Assembly (NCBI GenBank): GCA_030591195.1
Contig: JAUVBO010000179.1
Span: forward strand, 1-6,320
DNA: 6,320 nucleotides
Source of the DNA: Pseudomonadota bacterium
GTDB lineage: Bacteria > Myxococcota > Polyangia > GCA-2747355 > JACKDQ01
Direction of reading: 5' to 3'
The notes below the pieces were generated by a model that searched no databases, had not been told where the DNA came from, and saw only the letters and a list, made by a program, of their open reading frames with translations. Made by a program: the position numbers and the translations under genes. Shown here in pieces: positions 6,002-6,320 of this stretch. The number at the start of each line of letters is the position of its first letter. Position 1 is the first letter of the stretch.

Positions 6002-6320
6002 ATGGCCGAAGACGTCAAGACCGAAGAGAAGGTCGAGCTCGACCTCAAGCGGTTCCTTTCGAGCATGAAGCTGAGCACCGAGGGTGCCGAGCCGGTGCCG
6101 ATGGTCCAGGAGGACCTCGCGGTCGTCAAGGAGGACGTGAGCGACGAGGACCGCTTCGTCAACAGCATGGCGGCGCTGCTGCTCAACGTCGACATCACCC
6201 AGGGCCGCTTCGACAAGGGTAGCGCCCAGGAGGTGATCGGGCGGATCGATCAGATCGTCAACGCCCAGCTCAACGAGATCATTCACCACGACGCGTTCAA
6301 GGAGATAAAATCGAACTGGC
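6002..6320 (+). CDS. tssC: Type VI secretion system contractile sheath large subunit TssC (VipB/ImpC), 3' truncated
   Basis: The frame is open to the window end and shows 106 complete codons; full TssC proteins are usually near 500 residues. The identifying part is at about 67-106: an acidic/helical stretch (IGRIDQIVNAQLNEIIHH) running into HHDAFKEIKSNW. This corresponds to the well-conserved TssC segment of the type 'ILHHPEFQxLESxWRGL', just before the sheath core. The first 60 or so residues are charged and variable. In V. cholerae VipB the N-terminal helix is the ClpV recognition element; here FLSSMKLS (19-26) is a possible counterpart, but I do not see the usual LLDxIV pattern. The start at 6002 has an AAGGAG site 7 bases upstream, and the gene is 12 bases after tssB, so the two are surely co-transcribed and made in stoichiometric amounts. 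Confidence 0.93.
   Translation, partial: MAEDVKTEEKVELDLKRFLSSMKLSTEGAEPVPMVQEDLAVVKEDVSDEDRFVNSMAALLLNVDITQGRFDKGSAQEVIGRIDQIVNAQLNEIIHHDAFKEIKSNW

Overview
This GC-rich window (about two thirds G+C by eye) comes from a Gram-negative bacterium, most likely a proteobacterium or a related phylum. It encodes a methyl-accepting receptor with a periplasmic sensor and the sheath genes of a type VI secretion system (T6SS). I cannot place the organism more closely from sequence alone. All supported genes are on the + strand; the long minus-strand reading frames are GC-driven shadows.

Region 1 (1-5141) is the 3' part of a tightly packed chemosensory operon. In order it holds the C-terminal end of a hybrid CheA kinase (CheW-like and receiver domains), a CheB methylesterase, a receiver fused to a SpoIIE/PP2C-type phosphatase, and a methyl-accepting receptor. 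Junctions are an ATGA overlap, a TGATG overlap and a 10-base gap. From remembered protein sequences, the parts resemble the Wsp surface-sensing system of Pseudomonas: the kinase is like WspE, CheB like WspF, the receiver of the third protein like WspR, and the receptor's cytoplasmic tip and C-terminus like WspA. Two parts differ. The WspR-type receiver drives a phosphatase instead of a GGDEF diguanylate cyclase, and the receptor has a large, probably double-Cache, periplasmic domain and lies at the end of the operon rather than the start.

Region 2 (5142-5455) is a 314-base intergenic stretch. It has a perfect 9-bp inverted repeat soon after the receptor gene, a 9-bp direct repeat overlapping its right arm, and a more AT-rich stretch with weak promoter-like elements.

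Region 3 (5456-6320) starts a T6SS cluster: tssB (complete) and tssC (truncated by the window end), the two subunits of the contractile sheath.

A working model (inference): the receptor controls kinase activity, CheB provides adaptation and may compete for phosphate, and the phosphorylated receiver switches the phosphatase, whose substrate is not in the window. The adjacent T6SS makes it a candidate output, but adjacency is the only evidence for that link.
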